From IMG/VR virus record IMGVR_UViG_3300025168_012022, positions 1 through 24,718 of that record: a stretch of 24,718 nucleotides of DNA; one strand, written 5' to 3'. Origin of the DNA: a virus. The notes beneath the pieces are model-generated. The model did no database searches and had not been told where the DNA came from. It saw nothing but the letters and a program-made list of their open reading frames with translations. Within the stretch, counting starts at the first letter, position 1. Each line of letters opens with the position of its first letter. This document shows positions 15,720 to 22,778 of this stretch, one piece after another. Both the position numbers and the translations under genes were made by a program.

Positions 15720-17945
15720 ATGAGTTTAGTTTTTTTGAAAAACGAAAGTAATTCTGTCGGTGGCGATAGTCATCAAAAACCTTATGACTGGACTAATCAT
15801 TTTGCTTCATCTATGGTATTACCTCCTAATAGTCAAGTTGCGTTTGTATCTGCTACTATGCAGCGTAAAGAAAATGTAGAAATAGCAGAACCTAATAATG
15901 TTTTATATCAACAGATTGGAATACCTGCTTTGAATAAGGTAATGCCTATATATCTTAACGAACAGATTAGTGATGACTGGTCTAATGTAGTGAGTGAATT
16001 AATTTTTAATATGAATAGATGGGGAGGTCAAGCAGATTTTATGAGTGATAAACTTGTATCTCCATATACTAATGGTTGGAGTGGTGCTTATTCATCTACG
16101 ACTGATAAAATAACAATAAAACAAAAACAAAGATTACAACCTGCTGACTATGGAGTTCAGTTTAATTGTATGAGGTCAATAGCAACTGGTTCTGTTTGGG
16201 GTGATATGAATGAGTTAGGTGTTAATTTTAGAAGTTCTCCTGATGGAATATTGTTTTGGAATGCGGGAATTCCTAATGAAGTGCCTGTTAATCCTGGTAT
16301 TCCTACATCAATAGGTTTTTCTCAACTTATAACGCAAGGAGGTCAAGCAATTGGAACTCCGTCAAGATATAATCAAAATAGGTGGGGTATGTGGTATTCT
16401 GATACTGGTATTAAGAGGAGTTTAGGTAATGTAGTTGGAGGAGGTTGGAATACAGGAGGTAATGTTGTAGGTGGAAGTGGTGTTTTTATGATAGATTTAT
16501 CTGCTGGTGCTGATACTGCTACTCCTACATCTCAAGTGCCTAATTGCGTTGTTGGAGTTCAATCATTACAATTTATTGAAGGTCAAGAACCTTCTGCTGC
16601 TGGTAATAGTGGTTTTCTTGTTAATCTTGATTTAAATAACTCTGTTGGTGGTGCGGGTGGTAGTCAGACAAATGCGAGATATACTATGGGTTTATTAATT
16701 GAAAAAAATCAATTATTCGTTGAAGTTCAAAATGCTGATGCTGCCGCTGGTAATAATGGTGGATTACCTGCTTTAGGAGCATTAGGTAATTCAAGACACA
16801 CTATAGTTTATCAAATGGATTTAAATGATTGGGCTGCTACAACAACAGCAGCAGGAACGCCTCAACCTAATGCGAGTATAGCCGATGCTTTTGAACGAAG
16901 AATGAGTTTTAGATTTAGATGGACTACTCCTTATTGTATGGCTGTTGAAGGTTCAACTAATTATAATCAAGATACTAACATAGGTGATTGGTTTTTATTA
17001 TATGATATGGCTACTGGTGATACTCCTGCTGGAGCGGGTGTTGCAACAAAAACATTTATTCCTTCTTGGTATGGTGATATGGCTTTATGTTGCTACGCTC
17101 AAAATAGAATTAGAACATATGCTTATGGTAATTTTGATGTAAGAAGATGTTATAGTGGTGCTTTAGATTTATTTCCTGATTATGATTTAATGATGTCTAA
17201 ACCTGGAAGTTATGCTGGAGACCCTATTGTTGGAAGTGCTACAAGATGGTTAAAAACTATTAAAGACGCTGACCTTCCTCCTGCTGGAACTCCTGAAACT
17301 TTTGATGCTAATGGATACGCTCAAAAACAAATATTTTTAGTTGGTAATGCTATTATTGATACTCCTATTTCTGTAGATAAATTTAGAAAATGGAAACCTG
17401 CTTATCTTGTAGAACCTCGTTTTACAATAGGACAACCTGCTACTAAACTTGGTGTGTTGATGGGTATGATTGCGAGTGGAGCAGATGGAGTTTTTGAAGT
17501 TGCTCCTGATGTTGCTGGTGTTTTTGATGAATATGGTGTTGTTGGAACTGGAGGAGTTAGTGAAGATGATATTAAGCAGTCAATTCATATACAACTGACC
17601 GACTTACCTATACAAAGTAGAAATGGTGTATCAAGTCAGCAAGTTGCTGATATTGCTGTAGTTCATAATTATGGTGATGGAGGAACAAGTGTAGGTTCAA
17701 AGTTGGTCTATCAACATTATACTAATGAAAAGAATTGGGTAGATTTAAACAATATCGGAGAAATGACTTTAAATCGCTTGAGAGTTTATTGTAGTTATGA
17801 TAATAATGAACCTGCTGTTGGTCTAATTGATAAAACTGATGTATTAATTATGTTTAGACAGAAACCAAATTCAGATACTTCATTACCTAATCAAGCAATA
17901 GGACGAGATTATCAAAGTCAAAATAATATGACGAGATTAATGTAA
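15720..17945 (+). CDS. Large virion structural protein (741 aa)
   Basis: A beta-rich, Gly/Asn-rich 741-aa protein with no membrane segment. The N-terminus has a strand (MSLVFLKNES), then KPYDWTNHFASSMVLPPNSQ and VAFVSATM, a pattern I remember from structural proteins of algal DNA viruses. The C-terminal 130 residues (HIQLTDLPIQSRNG..., WVDLNNIGEMTLNRLRVY..., DKTDVLIMFRQ) form another beta domain. The same order of N- and C-terminal patterns is seen in the 1231-aa protein, so the two are probably related capsid-attached proteins with different central domains (inference). The middle (about 225-480) is rich in Gly and Ala and may be the exposed part. A minor capsid, vertex or fibre role is likely; penton identity cannot be claimed. 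Confidence 0.75.
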   Translation: MSLVFLKNESNSVGGDSHQKPYDWTNHFASSMVLPPNSQVAFVSATMQRKENVEIAEPNNVLYQQIGIPALNKVMPIYLNEQISDDWSNVVSELIFNMNRWGGQADFMSDKLVSPYTNGWSGAYSSTTDKITIKQKQRLQPADYGVQFNCMRSIATGSVWGDMNELGVNFRSSPDGILFWNAGIPNEVPVNPGIPTSIGFSQLITQGGQAIGTPSRYNQNRWGMWYSDTGIKRSLGNVVGGGWNTGGNVVGGSGVFMIDLSAGADTATPTSQVPNCVVGVQSLQFIEGQEPSAAGNSGFLVNLDLNNSVGGAGGSQTNARYTMGLLIEKNQLFVEVQNADAAAGNNGGLPALGALGNSRHTIVYQMDLNDWAATTTAAGTPQPNASIADAFERRMSFRFRWTTPYCMAVEGSTNYNQDTNIGDWFLLYDMATGDTPAGAGVATKTFIPSWYGDMALCCYAQNRIRTYAYGNFDVRRCYSGALDLFPDYDLMMSKPGSYAGDPIVGSATRWLKTIKDADLPPAGTPETFDANGYAQKQIFLVGNAIIDTPISVDKFRKWKPAYLVEPRFTIGQPATKLGVLMGMIASGADGVFEVAPDVAGVFDEYGVVGTGGVSEDDIKQSIHIQLTDLPIQSRNGVSSQQVADIAVVHNYGDGGTSVGSKLVYQHYTNEKNWVDLNNIGEMTLNRLRVYCSYDNNEPAVGLIDKTDVLIMFRQKPNSDTSLPNQAIGRDYQSQNNMTRLM

Positions 17946-17971
17946 ATAAAAATAAATAACTAATATATAAA

Positions 17972-18220
17972 ATGATGAAATTTATATATTGGGCTATTGG
18001 TTTAAGGGATAGAGAACCGACAAATACTATTAATCCTAACTCTATGTCTCCTATACCAAAAAATAAATTTGTAAATTATGCGAGAACAAAAGAACCTGTT
18101 GATGAAGATGTTGAACCGCATCAAAGTATTTATGAATTAAAAAGAATGGAACGCTTATATGGTAAGAGCCAAAAAAGAAAATCTCAATTAGAAAAATATT
18201 ATGATTATTATAATTATTGA
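17972..18220 (+). CDS. Small unknown protein (82 aa)
   Basis: Not recognised. The N-terminus (MMKFIYWAIGL) is short and hydrophobic, too short for a clear membrane span. The middle has many Pro and Asn. The C-terminal half is charged and helical (QSIYELKRMERLYGKSQKRK), ending in a Tyr-rich YYDYYNY tail. It follows the 741-aa gene by 26 bp with TATATAAA just before the ATG, so it is probably expressed late and may be a minor virion component. A second ATG directly follows the first and is an equally possible start. Confidence 0.6.
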   Translation: MMKFIYWAIGLRDREPTNTINPNSMSPIPKNKFVNYARTKEPVDEDVEPHQSIYELKRMERLYGKSQKRKSQLEKYYDYYNY

Positions 18221-18279
18221 ATACTTTAGGAGAAAAGTGCGTTTAATTTCAAAAAATTATAATCTATAGTAATATTATA
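18221..18279 (+). promoter_or_regulatory. Early promoter D of the nuclease-like gene
   Basis: TTTAGGA at 18225-18231, TGCGTTTAATTTCAAAAAA from 18238, TCTATAG at 18263, and TATTATA directly before the ATG at 18280, 42 nt from the box start. It separates this gene from the late-type gene upstream. Confidence 0.8.
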
Positions 18280-18840
18280 ATGCGAAAGAAACTACCTAAA
18301 AGCAACTGGAACGATGCCGAGAGCATCAAAGACCGCCAAATGGGGCGAACAAATGAAAACTGGTTTGAGAAATGGTTAGTAGAAAAAGATTTTTTTAAAA
18401 CTTCTTGGGAAACTCGTAAGTGTGGTAGAACTAATTGGGATATTATTGATTATAAATCTATACCCGATGATGATGATAATCAGGTAAGAATGATTGAATT
18501 AAAATCAAGAAGAAATAAAGTAGATAGTTTTTGGGATACTATGATAGGTGAAAATAAACTTATTGAGGCGAGAAAGATGATGGATAAAGGTTATAAAGTA
18601 TATTTCTTTTTCTTATTTACAGGTAAGAAAGGAAATGAACGAGAACTATATTTTTTTGATAGTGAAAAATGTAGATATGCCCTGTATCATAACAAAGGAT
18701 TAAATTGTAATATAAAAGTTGCAGGAACTGACCGAAGAGGTAAAAAAGAATTTAAACCTCATTTATTTATTCCTCATAAATTACTACATAATGTTAAAGA
18801 TTATATTGATATTATGGACTATCATAGGAAACGAGATTAA
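18280..18840 (+). CDS. PD-(D/E)XK nuclease-like protein (186 aa)
   Basis: The arrangement of acidic residues fits the PD-(D/E)XK nuclease fold: E26/E30 in an N-terminal helix (NENWFEKWL), D54 in NWDIID, E73-L-K75 in a strand (RMIELKSRR), then a helix (ENKLIEARKMM) and a strand (YKVYFFFLF). The family includes Holliday-junction resolvases, phage recombination nucleases and many restriction enzymes. About 190 aa suits a resolvase or recombination nuclease, which would help process replicated or recombined viral DNA; a restriction partner for the methyltransferase at 4336 is the alternative. The early promoter directly upstream groups it with the polymerase. The fold is assigned from motifs only. 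Confidence 0.72.
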   Translation: MRKKLPKSNWNDAESIKDRQMGRTNENWFEKWLVEKDFFKTSWETRKCGRTNWDIIDYKSIPDDDDNQVRMIELKSRRNKVDSFWDTMIGENKLIEARKMMDKGYKVYFFFLFTGKKGNERELYFFDSEKCRYALYHNKGLNCNIKVAGTDRRGKKEFKPHLFIPHKLLHNVKDYIDIMDYHRKRD

Positions 18841-18905
18841 TTAAAATTTATTATAAAAGTATAAAAAGTTTAAAAGAATTTTTTATATTTTTAAAGATTA
18901 TAAGA

Positions 18906-19646
18906 ATGAGTTCATTAGAATTATTTCCTGAAATCAATCCTAATTTAGATGAAGTTGCTGAAGAAGGTGAAAACCTGAAAGTTGAAATAGAAGAAAAAGA
19001 AGTTTTAAAACAAAAAGATATTTTTGATATGAAGTATAATAAAAAAGAACTTAAACAAAGTCGTTCAGTTCAAGAGACAGAAGTGGGTGAGTTGATAAAC
19101 AAGGATAAACAAAGTCAGTCAGTTCAAGAACCGCCAGGAACGGGGAAGAACTCGGCGAGTTGTAAATATCCACACCTAAAGGAGGCGAGAGCAAAGGGAA
19201 TTAAAACTCGTCAAGAAAAGGCGAGAATTAGACGAGAAGAGAAAGCAGAAGCAAAAAGATTAAAAGATATTGAAAAACAAGAACGAAGAGACGCAACTAA
19301 AGAGCGTAATAGAGTTAAAGCAAGAGAAAGATATAGACGACTTAAAGCAGAGAAAGATGAGAAAAAAGTATCAGAACCTATTGATATACCAAGAAAACCT
19401 CAATACATTCCTAATAAGGAAAGAGATATGAGTTTTAAACAATTCTCTAATTATATGATGAGATATGAAGAGATGAAAGGACATTATAATAATTATAAAA
19501 ATAGAACAAATACAAATACTAAAGAAAAAGTAAAAAATCAAAAGATTTTAAAGCAAAAACCAAAGAAAGAGTTTCCTGATAATTATCCATTAAGTCATCT
19601 ATATGGTAAAAATAGATTTAAACCAACAGATTTTAATAACTTTTAA
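18906..19646 (+). CDS. Charged helical protein with a basic coiled-coil-like centre (246 aa)
   Basis: Not a recognised enzyme. The first 50 residues are acidic (EVAEEGENLKVEIEEKE). Residues about 90-155 are a long Arg/Lys/Glu-rich helix beginning HLKEARAKGIKTRQEKARIR, the same kind of basic motif that ends the 176-aa protein at 14517. The C-terminus is basic with Asn and Tyr, ending in SHLYGKNRFKPTDFNNF. An internal repeat, KQSRSVQE and KQSQSVQE, comes from a 23-nt direct repeat at 19053-19075 and 19107-19129. The DNA from about 19120 to 19200 is clearly richer in G+C than its surroundings. It lies 36 bp before the packaging ATPase, so a scaffold or DNA-binding packaging role is possible (inference). 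Confidence 0.65.
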   Translation: MSSLELFPEINPNLDEVAEEGENLKVEIEEKEVLKQKDIFDMKYNKKELKQSRSVQETEVGELINKDKQSQSVQEPPGTGKNSASCKYPHLKEARAKGIKTRQEKARIRREEKAEAKRLKDIEKQERRDATKERNRVKARERYRRLKAEKDEKKVSEPIDIPRKPQYIPNKERDMSFKQFSNYMMRYEEMKGHYNNYKNRTNTNTKEKVKNQKILKQKPKKEFPDNYPLSHLYGKNRFKPTDFNNF

Positions 19647-19682
19647 CCTTTTATAAAATAATTTAATCTTTTATAAAAGTAT

Positions 19683-20483
19683 ATGAATACCCGAAGTAAA
19701 AAGAAAGATAATGATTTTCTTGATGAAGATAATAGTTTAGAGATAATACCAATTAGACCATTACCTATAACAGAGAAAAAATCTTATCACCCGAACCTAC
19801 CATCTATTAATAGAAACGCAGGTTCAATTACACTACTTATTGGAGCGACTTCTGCTGGGAAAACTACAACTCTCGTCAATATGGTTTTAGGTAAAAATTT
19901 TTGGGGTGGAAAAGAGAGTGCCTTTGAGAAAATCTATCTTTTCTCTCCATCGGTGTTAGTTGATGATAGTATCAGACACTTGAAAGAAGTTGCTGAATGG
20001 AAAACAGATTTTAAAGATGAATACTTACAAGAAATATTAGCAAGACAATTAAGTTTTGAGAAAAAGGATATGCCGAAGATATTAATTATAGTAGATGATG
20101 CTGTAGGTTTAATTCATAGAAATAGTGGATTAAATAAATTTTTATCAAGATATAGACACTACAACGCAAATGTTATTATGTCGGTTCAACATTTTCGCAG
20201 CATATCTCCTATTGGACGAGCAAATGCTACAAATGTTTTGCTCTTTAACGGAATTGTAAATTCTTTGGAAATGGAAAAAATAAATGAGGAATGGGGTGGA
20301 ATTTATAAAGAAACATTAGAAAGAATGTATTACAAATTTGCTAATAAAAAATACCAATTTTTGCATCTTATGTTAAGAAAAAATCCTGCTGAAATGTTTT
20401 TAAATTTTCAAAAGAAAATAGATTGGGAAAAATATGTATCTAAAAAGATAAGAGATAAGATGAATGGTGAAGAAGAATTATAA
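19683..20483 (+). CDS. A32-like genome-packaging ATPase
   Basis: Predicted motor ATPase that pumps viral DNA into the preformed capsid; 266 aa, about the usual length for the family. Walker A is GATSAGKT at 54-61 (preceded by SITLLI), Walker B is KILIIVDD at 132-139, and the segment NVIMSVQHF at 163-171 with R179 fits the sensor and arginine-finger region of the FtsK-HerA/A32 group. RYRHYNANVIMSVQ is characteristic of A32-type enzymes in nucleocytoplasmic large DNA viruses and their small relatives. No membrane segment. It starts at 19683, with TTTTATAAAAGTAT just before the ATG, and heads a tight run of small genes reading the same way. Confidence 0.93.
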   Translation: MNTRSKKKDNDFLDEDNSLEIIPIRPLPITEKKSYHPNLPSINRNAGSITLLIGATSAGKTTTLVNMVLGKNFWGGKESAFEKIYLFSPSVLVDDSIRHLKEVAEWKTDFKDEYLQEILARQLSFEKKDMPKILIIVDDAVGLIHRNSGLNKFLSRYRHYNANVIMSVQHFRSISPIGRANATNVLLFNGIVNSLEMEKINEEWGGIYKETLERMYYKFANKKYQFLHLMLRKNPAEMFLNFQKKIDWEKYVSKKIRDKMNGEEEL

Positions 20484-20499
20484 TGTTATATATATTTAT

Positions 20500-20727
20500 A
20501 TGGGAACTCAATCAGTTATTTTTAATAAAAAGAATTTTACTTTAGGTCAAGCAAAGAGTTGGATTAAAAGAAATAAGTTTAAGCAATCCTACAGAAATTA
20601 TAATAATAAAAAACCTGAAGAAACTAAACATTACTGGAGATTTAGACAGGAAGCCCCTAATAAATATAAAAAATATTATATGAAGAAGGTGAAGACAGGT
20701 GTGTTTTATGTTATGGGTAGAAAATAA
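20500..20727 (+). CDS. Small conserved viral protein with F(R)Q core (75 aa)
   Basis: A basic 75-aa protein. The sequence QSVIFNKKNFTLGQAKSWIKRN, then HYWRFRQEAP and GVFYVMGRK, fits a small domain I remember from phage and eukaryotic virus genomes, where a lysine/tryptophan segment (WTxxxAxxWLK) precedes YYRFRQ and a final I-x-hydrophobic-G strand. In phages it lies in or near head-protease and head proteins; its role here is unknown. The start at 20500 is chosen because TTTATATG matches the starts of the next genes. An in-frame ATG at 20464 would overlap the ATPase and gives a poor N-terminus. It follows the ATPase stop by 16 bp. Confidence 0.7.
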   Translation: MGTQSVIFNKKNFTLGQAKSWIKRNKFKQSYRNYNNKKPEETKHYWRFRQEAPNKYKKYYMKKVKTGVFYVMGRK

Positions 20728-20742
20728 TCTATTACTATTTAT

Positions 20743-20907
20743 ATGGAAGAATTAAAAACTCATATAGAAAAAATAAATAAAAAATGGAAAATAGATTTAG
20801 AAAATTTAACAAAGGAAAATAAAAAATTAAATAAAGAATTAAAAGAATTAAAAGATATACTATTAACAATAGAAAAGGTTTGTAATAAGGTTAGAGTAAA
20901 GAAATAA
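20743..20907 (+). CDS. 54-aa coiled-coil micro-protein
   Basis: ATG at 20743 in the context ATTTATATG, TAA at 20905-20907. The product is almost entirely a Lys/Glu/Leu helix with heptad-like spacing (LENLTKENKKLNKELKEL near residues 19-36), so a short coiled coil that could oligomerise. It is 15 bp after the previous gene and 16 bp before the next, with the spacer elements TCTATTACTAT and TCTATTATTAT shared between them. No family recognised. Confidence 0.6.
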   Translation: MEELKTHIEKINKKWKIDLENLTKENKKLNKELKELKDILLTIEKVCNKVRVKK

Positions 20908-20923
20908 TCTAATCTATTATTAT

Positions 20924-21100
20924 ATGCCGTTTCAAATAAAGAAGGTTGGAAAAAAATATAAATTATGGAATATCAAGAAGAAAGTATATGTAAAAAAAGA
21001 ATTTAATTCTAAAGAAAGTGCAGTATCAGCAGGTAAAAATTATATGAAATATAGAAATGAAAAACCTTTTTTGAAAGGTAATAAAATTCTATCCAAATAG
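20924..21100 (+). CDS. 58-aa small conserved viral protein
   Basis: MPFQIKKVGKKYKLWN, then KKEFNSKESAVSAGKNYMKY and a short basic end. This MP(F/Y)xIKKxxxxYKVxN...SKxxTxxxAxxxxxxL layout is one I remember from many tiny proteins in phages, giant viruses and virophages, predicted as a small beta-beta-alpha unit of unknown role. ATG at 20924 sits in TTATATG; TAG at 21098-21100 is three bases before the next start codon, so the two are probably co-transcribed. Confidence 0.68.
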   Translation: MPFQIKKVGKKYKLWNIKKKVYVKKEFNSKESAVSAGKNYMKYRNEKPFLKGNKILSK

Positions 21101-21103
21101 TAT

Positions 21104-21340
21104 ATGAATAATACTATAAGTCGGTCAGTTGCTAATGGAAGTTTCAATTATGAAACAACAACCTATATTGCTTTAGGATTATTTGTTTTATCTGAAGTAA
21201 TGCCTTTTATTAAAAAAACTAAAGGTGCTGGAGTTATACATTCATTAATATGTTTATTGAATGGAAGTAAGTGTGTAATTGATAAAGCATTAGAAGTTGC
21301 TGAAGCCGTAGTTGAAGAGAAAGAAGAAGATAAAGTATAA
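21104..21340 (+). CDS. Small single-pass membrane protein (78 aa)
   Basis: A likely transmembrane helix runs from about residue 20 to 37 (TTYIALGLFVLSEVMPFI), followed by basic KKTKG, a second moderately hydrophobic stretch with two Cys (VIHSLICLLNGSKC) and an acidic tail (EAVVEEKEEDKV). It may sit in an internal virion membrane or act on a host membrane. No family recognised. Together with the next gene it forms the virion-related end of the ATPase cluster. Confidence 0.65.
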   Translation: MNNTISRSVANGSFNYETTTYIALGLFVLSEVMPFIKKTKGAGVIHSLICLLNGSKCVIDKALEVAEAVVEEKEEDKV

Positions 21341-21375
21341 TTTAAATAATTTATTATATATTTTTATAGTATATA

Positions 21376-22584
21376 ATGAATAACTATCAAAGAGCGTTAA
21401 GTGGATATTCTAATTCTGCAGGTGAAATTAATTCAAATTTAGGTGCTTGGAGGGCTGATGTTGATAATGTAGTTGCAGGAAATAAATCAGGTCTTCAAAA
21501 TGCTGTTTCAGCGGCTCAAAGTCAGGTAGATTTAAATGCCCTTACTGGTATTGGTGAGGAATTCGCTATTAGAGGTGCTAAAAAATATGGAACGAAACTT
21601 CTTGGAGGAATTTATGAAAAAACTGGTTTAAAAACTTTAGACCAAAGAGCAGGTAAATTTTTAACTCAAAAAGTTAAAAATGCTGTTGGACGAGGTGGTG
21701 CTGATGCTGGTGATGTTGCTGATAGTGGTGAGGGAGTTGAATTGGATAATTTAACAGGTGGTAGTGGAACAGGTGGAGAATTACCTATGAGTGAAATTGG
21801 TAGTAGTAGAGGAGAAACAAAATCAGATGTAGGTGATGAAACTAAAGAAGATATGGGAGATGATATTGAACCTGCAACTGAAGAACCTGGAATGAGTTTT
21901 GATGAATTTATGAATAGTTTTGAAGGAACTCCTATGACTGAAAGTGGTGATATAGATTTTGATGCTATTGATAGAAGTCGTAATGCTTCAGCCGTAAGAG
22001 ATGAACCTCAAACAGAACAGGTCGCTCAACAGCAAGATGTTGAAACTCGTAATACTGCTAATCAAGCAGAAACAGATGCTACTCCTGAAGATATTGGTGG
22101 AAGTGGTGTTGATGCTACTAATCCTACATCTGCTATAACTGATGGAGCAGATGACGCTGTTAATGCTGCTAAAAATGTTGCTACTGATGCTGGAGATGCT
22201 GCTGCTGATGCTTTAAAATCAGGTGCTTCTGCTGCTAAATCTATTGCCTCTGATGGTGCTAATGCTTTAAAAACTGGTGTAGATGATGCTGTTGGAGATG
22301 GTCTTGAAGCGGCGGGGGCTGCTCTTGATGCAACAGGAATTTTAGCCCCTCTTGGTGTTTTGGCTCAAGTTGCGGGTGGTGCTTTAGAACTTGGTGGTAT
22401 TTATCAGATGGGTGAAGGTTTAGTTAATTGGTGGGATACTGCCGTATTGGGTGATAAACCAAAGGTTAATTTTACTGCTGCTAAAGCCCCTGTTGCTCCT
22501 CCTACTTTAGCAACTCGGGGACTTATGGCTGCTCCTACTATGGATAGTAATTTTGATATACCTTCAACAGCGGGAGGTTGGTAG
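21376..22584 (+). CDS. Gly/Ala/Asp-rich putative internal or membrane-active virion protein (402 aa)
   Basis: Three parts are visible. Residues 1-110 form a helical region (NNYQRALSGYSNSAGEINSN..., AKKYGTKLLGGIYEKTGLK). Residues about 110-245 are acidic and probably disordered. Residues about 245-345 are rich in Ala/Gly/Asp with near-repeats (NAAKNVATDAGDAA, DALKSGASAAKSIASDGANAL), ending in hydrophobic glycine-rich helices (GILAPLGVLAQVAGGALELGGI). The tail is Pro/Ala-rich and ends STAGGW. This resembles minor capsid or membrane-lytic virion proteins (adenovirus protein VI is an analogue in kind, not shown homologue). Its position after the membrane protein and ATPase supports a virion role. 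Function is inferred from composition only. Confidence 0.65.
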   Translation: MNNYQRALSGYSNSAGEINSNLGAWRADVDNVVAGNKSGLQNAVSAAQSQVDLNALTGIGEEFAIRGAKKYGTKLLGGIYEKTGLKTLDQRAGKFLTQKVKNAVGRGGADAGDVADSGEGVELDNLTGGSGTGGELPMSEIGSSRGETKSDVGDETKEDMGDDIEPATEEPGMSFDEFMNSFEGTPMTESGDIDFDAIDRSRNASAVRDEPQTEQVAQQQDVETRNTANQAETDATPEDIGGSGVDATNPTSAITDGADDAVNAAKNVATDAGDAAADALKSGASAAKSIASDGANALKTGVDDAVGDGLEAAGAALDATGILAPLGVLAQVAGGALELGGIYQMGEGLVNWWDTAVLGDKPKVNFTAAKAPVAPPTLATRGLMAAPTMDSNFDIPSTAGGW

Positions 22585-22778
22585 AAACTTTAGGAGTTTA
22601 TGAAAAACTATATATGAATATTTATATATAGTTTAGGAGAAACTCAATTACTTTAGGAGAAAATATATATATGGAGAATGTTTAGGAGTTTATTTAGGAA
22701 TAATCTATATATGGAGAATGTTTAGGAGTTTCTGCGTTCAAAACCAAAAAATTTTCTCTATTGCTATATTATAACAAG
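22585..22778 (+). promoter_or_regulatory. Early promoter E with six TTTAGGA repeats
   Basis: This 194-bp gap carries six TTTAGGA copies, at 22589, 22632, 22652, 22681, 22693 and 22721. A 26-bp direct repeat containing GGAGAATGTTTAGGAGTTT is present at 22666-22691 and 22706-22731, exactly 40 bp apart. Next come TGCGTTCAAAACCAAAAAA (from 22733), TCTAT at 22756, TATTATAA, and the ATG at 22779, 46 nt from the box start. It is the richest of the five early promoters. Confidence 0.82.
22605..22634. terminator. Hairpin after the 402-aa gene
   Basis: A perfect 11-bp inverted repeat, AAACTATATAT (22605-22615) and ATATATAGTTT (22624-22634), with an 8-nt loop, begins 20 bp after the stop codon. Hairpins mark transcript 3' ends in some giant viruses and virophages (established for mimivirus), so this could be one. 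It also touches the TTTAGGA repeats, so a regulatory role is the alternative. Confidence 0.45.

Noticed and set aside
18841-18905. Possible tRNA or structured RNA in the AT-rich gap before the 246-aa gene
   Set aside because: No cloverleaf, TTCGA-like arm or stable stem was visible; only A/T tracts such as TTATAAAAGTATA.
19120-19160. PPGTGKNS in the 246-aa protein looks like an AAA+ Walker A loop
   Set aside because: There is no hydrophobic strand before it, no Walker B or sensor motif after it, and the surroundings are low-complexity charged sequence.
22761-22778. TTG start six codons upstream of the RING protein ATG
   Set aside because: The segment is the TATA-rich part of the early promoter, aligned with non-coding sequence in the other four members.
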